Shown here one piece after another: positions 8,073-16,418 of a stretch of 22,222 nucleotides of DNA. Source of the DNA: Flavobacteriales bacterium UBA1958. Lineage in GTDB: Bacteria > Bacteroidota > Bacteroidia > Flavobacteriales_D > Sanyastnellaceae. The notes under the pieces are model-generated. The model worked only from the letters and a program-made list of their open reading frames with translations. It made no database searches and was not told the DNA's origin. Position numbers and translations under genes: made by a program. The stretch covers positions 1-22,222 of the forward strand of contig DDEI01000087.1 of NCBI GenBank assembly GCA_002336675.1, given 5' to 3'. Each line of letters opens with the position of its first letter. Positions within the stretch are counted from its first letter, which is position 1.

Positions 8073-10018
8073 TTCGGGTTTGAAGAAGTGATTGTATCCA
8101 ATTCCATTTCTGCCTCTTCCCATCTACCCATTAACTCCCCGATACTGTTTTTTAACACTCCGTATTCTTCTAAGATTTTAGTGGATTTATTCTGTTCTGA
8201 ATAATCTAACTCAGCTATTACGGCATCCATTTCTTTTATTTTCTTTTCTGTGCTGTCTATCTCAGACTGACACTTAGAAATTACGTTAGATAGTTTTCTC
8301 TTTCGTTTATCACGCTCCTTCCTAGCTTCGTATGACTCCTTATTACTGCTACTCTCCTTGTTCTTCTTAGCTGCATTATCAGCTTTAGATCTTTCAAAAT
8401 GCGCTATGGATTCAGTCTTCTTTTTGGCTAGAAATTCATAGATATCTCCTAAATGTTGGTTCAGCCCTTTAGGCGTTACCTCATAAATAGTATCTACTAA
8501 TGCATGAAGAAAATGTCTATCATGACTCACCATTATTAACGTTCCATCATATGAGTTCAATGCACTTTTAAGCATATCCTTGGAACGCATATCTAAATGA
8601 TTCGTAGGCTCATCCATTATGAGAAGGTTATATGGCTTTAGCATTAGTTTACAGAGTGCTAATCTCGCCTTTTCTCCCCCTGAAAGTATTTTTACTTTTT
8701 TATCGATATCTTCTCCTTGGAATAAAAAAGTTCCGAGTAGCCCTCTTAACTGCGTTCGAATCTCTCCCTGTGCCTCATCGTCTATGGTTTGGAACACCGT
8801 CTTCTCTGGATCTAAGGTTTCTGTTTGGTCTTGGGCATAATAGCCGATATCTACATTGTGACCGATATCTAGTTTACCGTTGTAATCTAATTTGTTGTTC
8901 AATATCTTAGTAAGCGTAGTTTTTCCTGCACCATTCTTGCCTACCAATGCTATTTTTTCTTGCCTACCTATAAGCAGGTCTATATCTGAAAACACGCTAA
9001 GGTCATCATAGGATTTAGAAAGATTTTCCACAGTAACCACGGCTTTTCCAGATCGAGGAGCTGCAGGGAAGCTAAATTTCATAGCAGCAGAATCCAATTG
9101 ATCCACATCGATTCTTTCCAGTTTATCCAATTTTTTAATTAAACTCTGAGCAAATGACGCTTTATTTTTCTTAGCTCTAAACTTGTTAATTAAAATCTCA
9201 GTCTCCTTTATATACTTCTGCTGAGCTTTAGCCGCTTCTATTTGCGCTTCTAATTCTTGCTCTCGGTGGTCCAAATATTTAGAGTATGAGAATTTATAGT
9301 CGTATACTCTTCCATTCGCTATTTCTACAGTCCTGTTCGTTATGGCATCAAGGAAATTTCTATCATGAGAAATCATAATAATGGCTCCGGGATAGCTCTC
9401 TAAGAAGCTTTCTAACCATTCTATGCTATCTATATCTAAATGGTTGGTAGGCTCATCTAATAACACTAAATCAGGCTGGATAAGAAGAATTTTAGCTAAC
9501 TCTACTCTCATTTTCCATCCTCCACTAAACTCACTCATCTGCCGAGACATATCTGATGTAGAGAAACCTAGGCCTTTAAGGACTCTCTCCACCATCTGCT
9601 CCATGTTGCCTGAACCGAGAACTTGAAGCCTATCATTAATGTCATTTAGCTCTTCTATGAGCTTACTATAACTTTCTTCTTGGTAATCTTCACGTATAGA
9701 AAGTTCATTACTTATTTCTACTGATCTCGCTTCCAGTAAAACTATATCACTGAATGCAGACGAGGCTTCATCTAAGATAGTAGAGTCTTCATTATGCACC
9801 ATCTCCTGAGGCAGGTATCCCAAGGTAGTTTCCTTGGGTATGGTGATTTCACCCTCTGTTCCCTTTTGGAGACCTACTATGGCTTTTAAGAGGGTAGATT
9901 TTCCTGCTCCATTCTTTCCGACTAATCCTATTTTATCTTTCTTAGATACGAAGAATGAAATATTCTTAAAAAGAGCTCTCTGGCCGAAAATGACACTAAA
10001 ATTATTTATTGAAACCAT
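8069..10018 (-). CDS. ABC-F family ATPase (ribosome-associated)
   Basis: The protein has 649 residues with two ATP-binding cassettes and no membrane segments, the ABC-F layout. Cassette 1 has Walker A GLVGKNGAGKST (31-42), signature FSGGWKMRVELAK (164-176) and Walker B LVLLDEPTNHLD (184-195). Cassette 2 has Walker A ALVGKNGAGKTT (357-368), signature LSGGEKARLALCK (445-457) and Walker B LLIMDEPTNHLD (465-476). The linker between them (about 240-320) is a charged helical hairpin matching the P-site tRNA-interaction motif. The C-terminus (about 540-640) is a lysine/glutamate coiled coil as in Uup. Such proteins act on stalled or special ribosomes. I cannot decide between Uup-, YdiF/YfmR- and EttA-like subgroups, though the coiled-coil tail and linker length argue against EttA. 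The C-terminal end overlaps mnmD by four bases. Confidence 0.92.
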   Translation of the reverse strand: MVSINNFSVIFGQRALFKNISFFVSKKDKIGLVGKNGAGKSTLLKAIVGLQKGTEGEITIPKETTLGYLPQEMVHNEDSTILDEASSAFSDIVLLEARSVEISNELSIREDYQEESYSKLIEELNDINDRLQVLGSGNMEQMVERVLKGLGFSTSDMSRQMSEFSGGWKMRVELAKILLIQPDLVLLDEPTNHLDIDSIEWLESFLESYPGAIIMISHDRNFLDAITNRTVEIANGRVYDYKFSYSKYLDHREQELEAQIEAAKAQQKYIKETEILINKFRAKKNKASFAQSLIKKLDKLERIDVDQLDSAAMKFSFPAAPRSGKAVVTVENLSKSYDDLSVFSDIDLLIGRQEKIALVGKNGAGKTTLTKILNNKLDYNGKLDIGHNVDIGYYAQDQTETLDPEKTVFQTIDDEAQGEIRTQLRGLLGTFLFQGEDIDKKVKILSGGEKARLALCKLMLKPYNLLIMDEPTNHLDMRSKDMLKSALNSYDGTLIMVSHDRHFLHALVDTIYEVTPKGLNQHLGDIYEFLAKKKTESIAHFERSKADNAAKKNKESSSNKESYEARKERDKRKRKLSNVISKCQSEIDSTEKKIKEMDAVIAELDYSEQNKSTKILEEYGVLKNSIGELMGRWEEAEMELDTITSSNPN

Positions 10019-10025
10019 ACGCGCG

Positions 10026-10033
10026 CAAAGATA
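10026..10033 (-). promoter_or_regulatory. -7 promoter box of the ABC-F gene
   Basis: Read on the minus strand this is TATCTTTG, an exact TAnnTTTG match. It ends only seven bases before the ATG at 10018, so transcription would begin at or next to the start codon, implying a leaderless or near-leaderless mRNA. No convincing TTG lies 17-23 bases further upstream. Confidence 0.5.
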
Positions 10034-10189
10034 GAATACCTTAAAAAATAAAGCAGGTTGAATTCCTCTTTTATTCCATACTAACTAATCTGTTTTCAGA
10101 AACTTTTAGAAATACCTGAAACAATTAATGAAATATTAAAGCGAAATGAGCAACCTCTGATTTAAAATTACTAATCATGAATTAACATC

Positions 10190-10226
10190 AAAAAAACCGC
10201 AAAAAAAACCGCTTCAACTGAAGCGG
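10190..10226 (-). terminator. rho-independent terminator of the gldKLMN operon
   Basis: On the minus strand, downstream of gldN, the arms CCGCTTCA and TGAAGCGG form a perfect 8-bp GC-rich stem with a two-base spacer (10209-10226). A run of eight T follows (10208-10201), then GCGG and seven more T (10196-10190). This is a canonical intrinsic terminator about 30 bases after the gldN stop. The stem is also A-flanked on the other side, so weak bidirectional action is possible. The remainder of the 10019-10254 gap shows only the ABC-F promoter box and otherwise nothing I recognise. Confidence 0.9.
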
Positions 10227-10254
10227 CTCTTTTAATATCATGAAATTCACCAGA

Positions 10255-11109
10255 TTAATAGTGCCATAAGTCATGCTCAATTAAGAATAAATCTTCTTTT
10301 ATTCTTTCTGCTTCCAGCAGTGCATCTATACCTAAAGCATAAGAAGCTACTGGTCTGTCATATACGTTTTCTTCTTTGTGTATAAAACTAGCAAATCTTC
10401 TCTTCTGAAAAATTTCTTCAAAAGATCTTCTTTCTGCTCCATTTCCTGGGTTAAATACCCAAGCATTTTGGAATACATATCTACATTCTGGGTAGTACAA
10501 CCAAAACAATGGCTTGTAACCTCTAAAGTCTCCAGTAGTTTCATCAAACACCTCTGCTCTTGGACAAATGCCTATGATTCGAACATATCGTTCAGAACGT
10601 TGTTTATCAAACACCCAATGTTCTTTCAATAAATACTGAGTAACCAAATCTGATTTTATAGGTTCTACTATGTCGATATAAGTTATCTCTCCTGTTAATA
10701 AATCTTCGTCCTCTATAGTTTTCGTTGGATTCAAAATAGAATCTACTTGAGAAGGGGCTAATGGGTATTTAAACTCATCATCATCCAAAGTAGGCCCTAA
10801 ACCATAAGCTGTAATAGAACCATCCACCAAAAGAGAATTTTTAATCACAGTGAAAAGACTGTTTCGATCATTTAGCTCCTCCAAAGGAAAGTATAATGGA
10901 TGGTTTAATTTTTCTTTTAAATCTAAAGTTCTCCATATTTTCTTAGACCACATCACATCAGACTCTCGAATATATGGATAAGGAACTACTCTCTTAGTCT
11001 GAGTATGCTCAGGTATATAAGCTCCATCTAAAACCGTATTAATGATTTGAGACTGAGCTCCCACTGAACCTAGCATAAAAGCTATACCTATAAAGATGAT
11101 TCTTTTCAT
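10255..11109 (-). CDS. gldN: gliding motility / T9SS protein GldN
   Basis: The protein has 284 residues with a Sec signal peptide in residues 1-20 (MKRIIFIGIAFMLGSVGAQS). The mature part shows the GldN pattern: an early 'VPYPYIRESDVMWSKKIWRTLDLKEKLN' stretch, then 'YPLEEL..RNSLFTVIKNSL' and a late 'FWLYYPECRYVFQNAWVFNPGN' followed by 'RRSFEEIFQKRRFASFI'. GldN (PorN) binds the lipoprotein GldK (PorK) and together they form the large periplasmic ring beneath the outer membrane that couples the GldLM motor to the secretion channel. It is the last gene of gldKLMN, 12 bases after gldM, and is followed by a strong terminator. The length is close to that of known GldN proteins. Confidence 0.95.
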   Translation of the reverse strand: MKRIIFIGIAFMLGSVGAQSQIINTVLDGAYIPEHTQTKRVVPYPYIRESDVMWSKKIWRTLDLKEKLNHPLYFPLEELNDRNSLFTVIKNSLLVDGSITAYGLGPTLDDDEFKYPLAPSQVDSILNPTKTIEDEDLLTGEITYIDIVEPIKSDLVTQYLLKEHWVFDKQRSERYVRIIGICPRAEVFDETTGDFRGYKPLFWLYYPECRYVFQNAWVFNPGNGAERRSFEEIFQKRRFASFIHKEENVYDRPVASYALGIDALLEAERIKEDLFLIEHDLWHY

Positions 11110-11121
11110 GATTACTGAAAT

Positions 11122-12813
11122 TTATATTATTCTTAGGGAGATGCTAGAAACTTTTCTATTACCCTCAGGCATTTTCACCATTATTTGTTCTATAGAGAAC
11201 TTTTGTCCTCTTCTCATATTCCCTAATATACCTTTGGCTGCTGCGTTGAGTTTATTACCCGAACACTTAGCTTCTCTAATTTCTCCATTCACTACTGTAA
11301 CTACTTTGAAAGAAGTAACAACAGGAGTATAGTCAAATTCAAAGTCACTCCCCATATCTGCCCTTAGACCTTTTGCGTTCTTTACTTTAAGGCCTGAAAT
11401 AACGTTATCTGTAGGCTTCGCTTGACTAAAAGAAGGCACAGGATCCGGAACTCTTTTAACCCTAAATGGAATTGGAGGCATCTGCTTTTTAGATCCATCA
11501 GGCAATTCAACTGTAGCACTAATTTTTACAGTACTTCCTGAACCTATGTTCATTACATACCCCTTGGAATTTTTAGATAGGCGTCCTGCAGAAGCCTTAG
11601 GAAAAACTTTGTCCGACGTAAATCCTGGCACTGAAATATTCACAGGATTAGGTAGGCCTTTATAAAAAACATTCATTTTAGTCGGTGAAACTATAAGCTG
11701 CGGAGCCAATACTAAGTAATCTAAGTAAAATGGTTCCTTTCTTAACTCACCGCCAACGGGTTTAAAGTAAATTACTCCATCTCTAGTTTGAGCGCCTAAT
11801 CCACCTGCAGGAATCTTTAACTTCCCCGTAACCCCTTCCATAGGAATTACATCATACTCTCCATCTAAGTCCATAGTGAGAGAATCGAATTTAACACCAA
11901 TCTTTCCCAGCCTAACTTCAGGAGGATTGGCATCGTCAAAGGCTGCCATAAAAACATCAGCTTCAAAATCCCCACCTTGAGTTACTGTCGTGCTCAAAGG
12001 AATAGTGGCCCCTCTTAATCTATTAAACTTAAGAGATTCGCCTTCCACTTCTGTAAAAAGTTTGTCAACTAAATCAGACTCCGCACTTCTAATCTGAGAT
12101 TGAAGCGTAGTAAGCATTGCTGTAGACGCTGCTAAAGGAACATGATAGAAATTCTTCACTACCCATTGTTCTTCACCCGTTCCCTTCGCTTCTTCTGCGG
12201 TTGGGAAATCAAACGTCTGTTCCATGTTCAACACTAGAGTCTCCGTTCGTTTAATCTTCTTAAGCTCACTTATTATTTGTTCCCTGTATTCAATTAGCTT
12301 ATCTCTCAAGACAGTCCCTGTGTAATTGTTCCCATCAGGATTGTCTTCAATGGTGGGCTTAGCCGGCTCTTTCACCATAAGGTTTGTGTTATTATCGTAA
12401 TTATCAATACCCACCAGTGTCCTAACGCTGTCTAAACCTATGAGAAATTTTCCATTTGCATAGACCTCTCCAGGGATTTCTGCTTCGAAAGGGGTACCCA
12501 CAGATATAGCAAAAGTTTTAGCCTTTATTAAATTTATATGTTCAATTAATTCCGAAGCCTTATTATGAGCAGTTTGCGCAGAAATATTAGCAGCTCCATA
12601 CAATTCGTCATTTTCGCTAGCATTTTTTGCTAGCTCTTGTAATTGTGTAGACAATTTACCATCTATTGCTTCTAACGTTTTTCTTTGACCTTGATCTATT
12701 GTAACAAAGGCATTTACTACTTCTTTTGATACGTTCATAGCCAGAAGAGCGGTCAGTACTAAGTACATCATTCCTATCATCTTCTGCCTACTGGTTTCTT
12801 TTCCGCCTGACAT
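11122..12813 (-). CDS. gldM: T9SS inner-membrane motor subunit GldM
   Basis: The protein has 563 residues. It has a short cytoplasmic N-terminus (MSGGKETSRQKMIG), one transmembrane helix (about 13-33) and a large periplasmic region made of a helical bundle followed by three beta-rich domains, ending SSISLRII. Arg9, reported to be essential in Flavobacterium johnsoniae GldM for motor function with GldL, is present at the same position. GldM dimers pass through a pentameric GldL ring; proton flow is thought to rotate GldM, whose far periplasmic end engages the GldK/GldN ring and drives secretion and gliding. The length is somewhat above the roughly 510-520 residues I recall for GldM/PorM. It lies 56 bases after gldL with no promoter box in between, so it is probably co-transcribed. 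Confidence 0.96.
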   Translation of the reverse strand: MSGGKETSRQKMIGMMYLVLTALLAMNVSKEVVNAFVTIDQGQRKTLEAIDGKLSTQLQELAKNASENDELYGAANISAQTAHNKASELIEHINLIKAKTFAISVGTPFEAEIPGEVYANGKFLIGLDSVRTLVGIDNYDNNTNLMVKEPAKPTIEDNPDGNNYTGTVLRDKLIEYREQIISELKKIKRTETLVLNMEQTFDFPTAEEAKGTGEEQWVVKNFYHVPLAASTAMLTTLQSQIRSAESDLVDKLFTEVEGESLKFNRLRGATIPLSTTVTQGGDFEADVFMAAFDDANPPEVRLGKIGVKFDSLTMDLDGEYDVIPMEGVTGKLKIPAGGLGAQTRDGVIYFKPVGGELRKEPFYLDYLVLAPQLIVSPTKMNVFYKGLPNPVNISVPGFTSDKVFPKASAGRLSKNSKGYVMNIGSGSTVKISATVELPDGSKKQMPPIPFRVKRVPDPVPSFSQAKPTDNVISGLKVKNAKGLRADMGSDFEFDYTPVVTSFKVVTVVNGEIREAKCSGNKLNAAAKGILGNMRRGQKFSIEQIMVKMPEGNRKVSSISLRII

Positions 12814-12869
12814 GTCTACTTGATTTTAAATATTATAAAATAATTTAATTGAGTAAAGTAGCACGAGGC

Positions 12870-13643
12870 CTACCCTTGATTAGCACCTGAACCCATAGCG
12901 TTTAGCATATTGCTATAAACCTTATTCAGAGACTGTATGTTCGTAGATAACTCTCTTATGTTTTCTTTGTAAGCTTTAGTGTCATCTATAGAATCCTTAA
13001 GATTTTCTACTAATTCAGTAATTCCAGAATACATATGTCTAGATTTCTCTAGATCTGTTAACTGAAGCTCATACATATTATTTAATGCTCCTAAGTTGAC
13101 TGTCATTTTCTCTAAATGCTCTCCAGCAGCAGCTCCTGATTCGGCACTACTAGTAATACCAGTTAACGCATCTGATGCCGCAACAAAATTATCAGATAAC
13201 TCTCCTACTCTAGAATTAGCTGTTCTAAGTCCATCCGCATATTCTTTAGTGGCTGAAGAGGCGTCTGTAATATTTGACAAATCTTTAGCTTGAGCTGAAA
13301 GAGATCTCATGCCATCTCCTAAACTCTGTATTAATGAGGGATCAATTTTAGCCTCTAAAAGCATATCATCTAACTGCTCTGTTATTTTTTTACCTCCGTT
13401 GGAAGCATGTTTTTCACCTGAAGCTAATTCTGGGTAAACTAATGTCCAGTCGGGATCTTCATGAGGTGGCTCAAATGCTGAGAAGAAAAATATAATCGCT
13501 TCTACCGTCAAACCACACACAAGCATAGGCCCGGCAAAAGGCCAGTGTTGAATTTTAAACATCGCTCCTACGATTACTATTGCTGCTCCTATACCGTATA
13601 GCTTTGCCATAAAGTTTTTCCACTTTTTACTTCCAGGTCTCAT
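12870..13643 (-). CDS. gldL: T9SS inner-membrane motor subunit GldL
   Basis: The protein has 257 residues. Two transmembrane helices lie at about 13-29 and 36-56, joined by a short loop (KIQHWPFAG). The second helix carries Glu48 in LTVEAIIFFFSAFEPP, equivalent to the intramembrane glutamate (Glu49 in F. johnsoniae) proposed to carry protons. The rest is a cytoplasmic, mainly helical, low-complexity tail rich in Ser, Ala, Asn and Leu that probably forms a coiled coil. GldL forms a pentamer around the GldM transmembrane helices as the stator-like part of the proton-motive-force motor of the type IX secretion system. It lies between gldK and gldM with 56-57 base gaps, the expected order. Confidence 0.95.
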   Translation of the reverse strand: MRPGSKKWKNFMAKLYGIGAAIVIVGAMFKIQHWPFAGPMLVCGLTVEAIIFFFSAFEPPHEDPDWTLVYPELASGEKHASNGGKKITEQLDDMLLEAKIDPSLIQSLGDGMRSLSAQAKDLSNITDASSATKEYADGLRTANSRVGELSDNFVAASDALTGITSSAESGAAAGEHLEKMTVNLGALNNMYELQLTDLEKSRHMYSGITELVENLKDSIDDTKAYKENIRELSTNIQSLNKVYSNMLNAMGSGANQG

Positions 13644-13700
13644 GTTTTCTTGCTTTAAAAGGTTTACTAAAATATTCTTCTTGGTTTCTAATTTTCAATT

Positions 13701-15074
13701 TTACTCTAAATTGTAATCTTCTGGATTACCTGTTTTTCCTCTTCCCAGGTAACTCATTACGCTCCTGAATCCGATATAAGATTTTGCAGTATCTTGATAT
13801 TCGTAAGTTCTTGTTCCAGTTTGGATATAATATCCAATATCTTTCCAAGAACCACCTCGAATCACTTTTCTTTTAAGCGCTGGAGGGTCAGACTTTTCGG
13901 CATTATATTCATATTCTGTACTCATGTCATGAGCAAACTCATATACAGAAGGATCGTAAGCCGTATTGCACCATTCTGCAACATTTCCTGCCATATTATA
14001 TAAACCATAATCATTTGGTTCATAAGAATTAATAGGCACAGTATAACATCCGCCATCATCCACGTAATCACCTCTCATAGGCTTAAAGTTGGCCAATGGA
14101 CAACCTTGAATAGTTCTTACGTAAGGGCCACCCCAAGGAAATGGGGATAAGTCTAAACCTCCTCTGGCTGCATACTCCCATTCTGCCTCACTAGGAAGTC
14201 TAAATCTCTGAACGAACGTCTCGCCTTGCTCTTGTTTCCAAGAGTTTAAATAAGCAGTTCTCCAGGCATTAAAAGCCTTTGCTTGCCCCCATGAAACTCC
14301 TACCACTGGATAATCATCATATGCAGGATGCCAAAAGTAAGTTTCAGTTAGTGGTTCATTAAATCCGTAAGTGAAATCATGGACCCAACACAAAGTATCT
14401 GGGTAAACATTGATTACCTCCTCCACTATGAACTGAGACCTATCTGAGTGTCTGGCGACTGAATGAAGCTGGTCTAGCTCATTAGTAATCCCCAGTTCTA
14501 TATCTTTATTCTCCTTATTGGCTGCTGACTTATAATTAAACCACCAGTACCTGAAGTTCATCTCAGCAGTCTTAAGCTCTTTTCTGTTATAGAATGTTTC
14601 TACTCCTTGACGGTAGAACCTATCGTAAAGAGCATCAAACACATCTTCGTCTTCCCAATCAATTTCTTCTTCCCAGTTGAGGATATATCCCTTCTTAACA
14701 AACCTGTCGATCTCTCTTCCGTATTCATCTTCTACGAAAAAATATCTTTCATCATCATTATTGTAGAGCTCCGTTCGAAATAAAGAATCCCGAGTGTGGT
14801 TTACAAATTGGCGATATTCATTGTTTGAAATCTCATGCTGATCTATATAGAAAGACGGCACTGTTACCGTTCTAGAAGTAGCATTAATAGCATAGGGCAC
14901 ATCCTGGTCACTAGGACCCATTGTGTAGGAGCCGAAATGGATGTAGTTCATCCCATAGGGATTAACCTGTACCCAATCTTCTCGAGGATAGACTCCGGTG
15001 AGTTCTCCTCTGTCTCCAACGGAGCAGCTCGCTAAAAAAGAAGCGACCAGTAAGTATAACAACGATTTTTTCAT
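13701..15074 (-). CDS. gldK: T9SS ring lipoprotein GldK
   Basis: The protein has 457 residues from the ATG at 15074, with a lipoprotein signal ending LASC (lipidated Cys17). I prefer this ATG to an in-frame TTG three codons upstream, because that TTG overlaps a -7-like promoter element and the ATG gives a standard MKKSLLYLL signal. Mature GldK is built on a formylglycine-generating-enzyme-like fold: GSYTMGPSDQD, FYIDQHEISNNEYRQFV, PVVGVSWGQAKAFNAWR, RLPSEAEWEYAARGG, YNMAGNVAEWC and VIRGGSW appear in order. The end of the domain lacks the active-site cysteine pair of true FGEs, in keeping with a structural role. It also carries an insertion (about 85-200) typical of GldK. GldK lines the inner face of the outer membrane and forms the ring with GldN. 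A paralogous gldJ is not in the window. Confidence 0.95.
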   Translation of the reverse strand: MKKSLLYLLVASFLASCSVGDRGELTGVYPREDWVQVNPYGMNYIHFGSYTMGPSDQDVPYAINATSRTVTVPSFYIDQHEISNNEYRQFVNHTRDSLFRTELYNNDDERYFFVEDEYGREIDRFVKKGYILNWEEEIDWEDEDVFDALYDRFYRQGVETFYNRKELKTAEMNFRYWWFNYKSAANKENKDIELGITNELDQLHSVARHSDRSQFIVEEVINVYPDTLCWVHDFTYGFNEPLTETYFWHPAYDDYPVVGVSWGQAKAFNAWRTAYLNSWKQEQGETFVQRFRLPSEAEWEYAARGGLDLSPFPWGGPYVRTIQGCPLANFKPMRGDYVDDGGCYTVPINSYEPNDYGLYNMAGNVAEWCNTAYDPSVYEFAHDMSTEYEYNAEKSDPPALKRKVIRGGSWKDIGYYIQTGTRTYEYQDTAKSYIGFRSVMSYLGRGKTGNPEDYNLE

Positions 15075-15080
15075 GATTTC

Positions 15081-15113
15081 CAAAATTTAACTCGATTCAA
15101 AAAATTGATTCAA
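15081..15113 (-). promoter_or_regulatory. possible gldK promoter
   Basis: On the minus strand, TTG (15113-15111) is separated by 21 bases from TAAATTTTG (15089-15081), one base longer than the TAnnTTTG consensus. It ends six bases before the chosen gldK ATG. It would let gldKLMN be transcribed separately from porP and would give an almost leaderless mRNA. The imperfect -7 box keeps confidence low. Confidence 0.35.
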
Positions 15114-15182
15114 GTAAGACTTGCAGGTTCTTATATAATTTCCTAATTACGAAGATTTAACTCCATTTGTTACGCATTTATT

Positions 15183-16181
15183 TTAGAGAAACCTCGGATT
15201 GTAGTGTTTCTTTCTAATAACAAGCTCAATGGGCTTGAAGCAATATCCTATAAACAGCTCATGAGATCCTGAACTAAAGTTTTTCACATCACTCAACGTA
15301 ACGTCATAAGAATAACCGAACTGAATGCTATGCTCAAGTGTTTGAGATCCAGGCAACTGGTAGTTTAACCCAGCCATCGGTGAGATAGCATCTAAACCAC
15401 TTCTCAGAGAGACTCCAGCCCAAACAAAATCATTCCACAATCCTCTAACATTGACGTCTAAAGAAGCGCTGAGAGCATCAGACTTGACCATAACAGATGG
15501 AAGTAATTTCCAAGAAGAAGTCAACTCAGACTCATAACCCGTCATAAAATAATAATGTCTAGAAACAGAATAATCAAATGACGTTCCTTTTATATCTTGC
15601 GCAGTTAAATGCGTAGAGCTTAAGCCAGCCCAGAATTTAGCTGTTTTATAAAAGGCTCCAAAATTCAAATCTAATGAGCCGGCACTATCGTCTCTTGAAC
15701 TCGGAATAGCGCCATCATTTGCTACACCATCGATCGCGTACCAATCAGAACCAGCATTAGTTCCCTGATAACCAATTCCCAGGCCTAACCCTAATCTTCC
15801 CGGACCAAGAGGTAAATGGAAAGAATAATTCAATCTAACCGCATTAGTAATAATAGCATTCCCATCTACTCCCGTTATCTCTCCACTTGAAGGGTTTTGC
15901 TGAAGCTGAGTACCTAATCTATCATTAAATGCACTTATACCTAACCCACCTTTCAGTTGCTTCACAGGCTGGTGGTAATTTAAAAGATATGTAGTGGGAT
16001 TTCCGCTGAAACCAACCCATTGCTGTCTGTAGAAAACACCAAGGCAGTTATCGTTTAGGCCTGTAGCTCCTGGGTTTAGAGAAACTTTATCGTTAAAGAA
16101 TTGATTAAACTGATAATCTTGTTGACATACAGCAGCAAGAGACCAGGTAAAGAGTACTAATCCACACAGTAATTTTTTCAT
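15183..16181 (-). CDS. PorP/SprF-family type IX secretion outer-membrane protein
   Basis: The protein has 332 residues with a signal peptide (residues 1-19, ending AAVC/QQ). The mature part begins QDYQFNQFFNDKVSLNPGATGLNDNCLGVFYRQQWVGF in short stretches typical of the PorP/SprF family. It then alternates amphipathic beta strands (LKGGLGISAFNDR, LGLGLGIGYQG, HELFIGYCFKP), consistent with an outer-membrane beta barrel of about 14 strands. PorP/SprF proteins act with the T9SS; some deliver type B sorting-domain cargo such as SprB, and PorP is linked to the GldK/GldN (PorK/PorN) ring. Location directly upstream of gldK, 100 bases away and on the same strand, supports a core role. I do not assign porP rather than sprF. 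A promoter box lies at 16246-16253. Confidence 0.92.
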   Translation of the reverse strand: MKKLLCGLVLFTWSLAAVCQQDYQFNQFFNDKVSLNPGATGLNDNCLGVFYRQQWVGFSGNPTTYLLNYHQPVKQLKGGLGISAFNDRLGTQLQQNPSSGEITGVDGNAIITNAVRLNYSFHLPLGPGRLGLGLGIGYQGTNAGSDWYAIDGVANDGAIPSSRDDSAGSLDLNFGAFYKTAKFWAGLSSTHLTAQDIKGTSFDYSVSRHYYFMTGYESELTSSWKLLPSVMVKSDALSASLDVNVRGLWNDFVWAGVSLRSGLDAISPMAGLNYQLPGSQTLEHSIQFGYSYDVTLSDVKNFSSGSHELFIGYCFKPIELVIRKKHYNPRFL

Positions 16182-16245
16182 CTTAATTTCCTAGGTTATA
16201 CGGTTCCAAATATTTTTTTCTGTTTAAGAAAGTGGCTAAAATAGT

Positions 16246-16279
16246 CAAATTTAAATATTCATCAAACATTGTTAATCAA
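16246..16279 (-). promoter_or_regulatory. promoter of the porP/sprF-like gene
   Basis: On the minus strand TAAATTTG (16253-16246) matches the -7 consensus exactly, with a TTG (16279-16277) 23 bases upstream, at the long end of the 17-23 range reported for Flavobacterium. Transcription would start near 16240 and leave about 60 bases of leader. The remainder of 16182-16418 is AT-rich and holds no gene; I see no strong terminator for the arginase-like gene upstream. Confidence 0.5.
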
Positions 16280-16281
16280 TG
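16267..16281. repeat. inverted repeat in the porP promoter spacer
   Basis: CATTG, five bases (TTAAT), CAATG form a perfect inverted repeat, with CAT (16260-16262) and ATG (16282-16284) adding three outer pairs around a four-base bulge on one side. It covers the -33 position of the proposed porP promoter, where an operator would sit. Confidence 0.3.
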
Positions 16282-16418
16282 ATGAGGTTTTTAACCCATA
16301 AACTTTAATTATTCAGACTTATTTTTTCTTTTAAACCTCCTGAATTTTCAAAAAGGAACAGTCGATTTAAGTTTATCAAGGATAAAAAAAATAACTCTAA
16401 ATATTGTAAATCAAAAAC

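Noticed and set aside
10347..10632. Open frames on both strands inside gldN
   Set aside because: Shadow frames of a well-recognised gene, with no family features of their own.
13701..15074. GldK as an active formylglycine-generating or sulfatase-modifying enzyme
   Set aside because: The fold motifs are present but the active-site cysteine pair is not; position and signal fit the structural T9SS lipoprotein.
15075..15083. TTG start for gldK
   Set aside because: Would add three residues before a standard lipoprotein signal and overlaps a promoter-like element.
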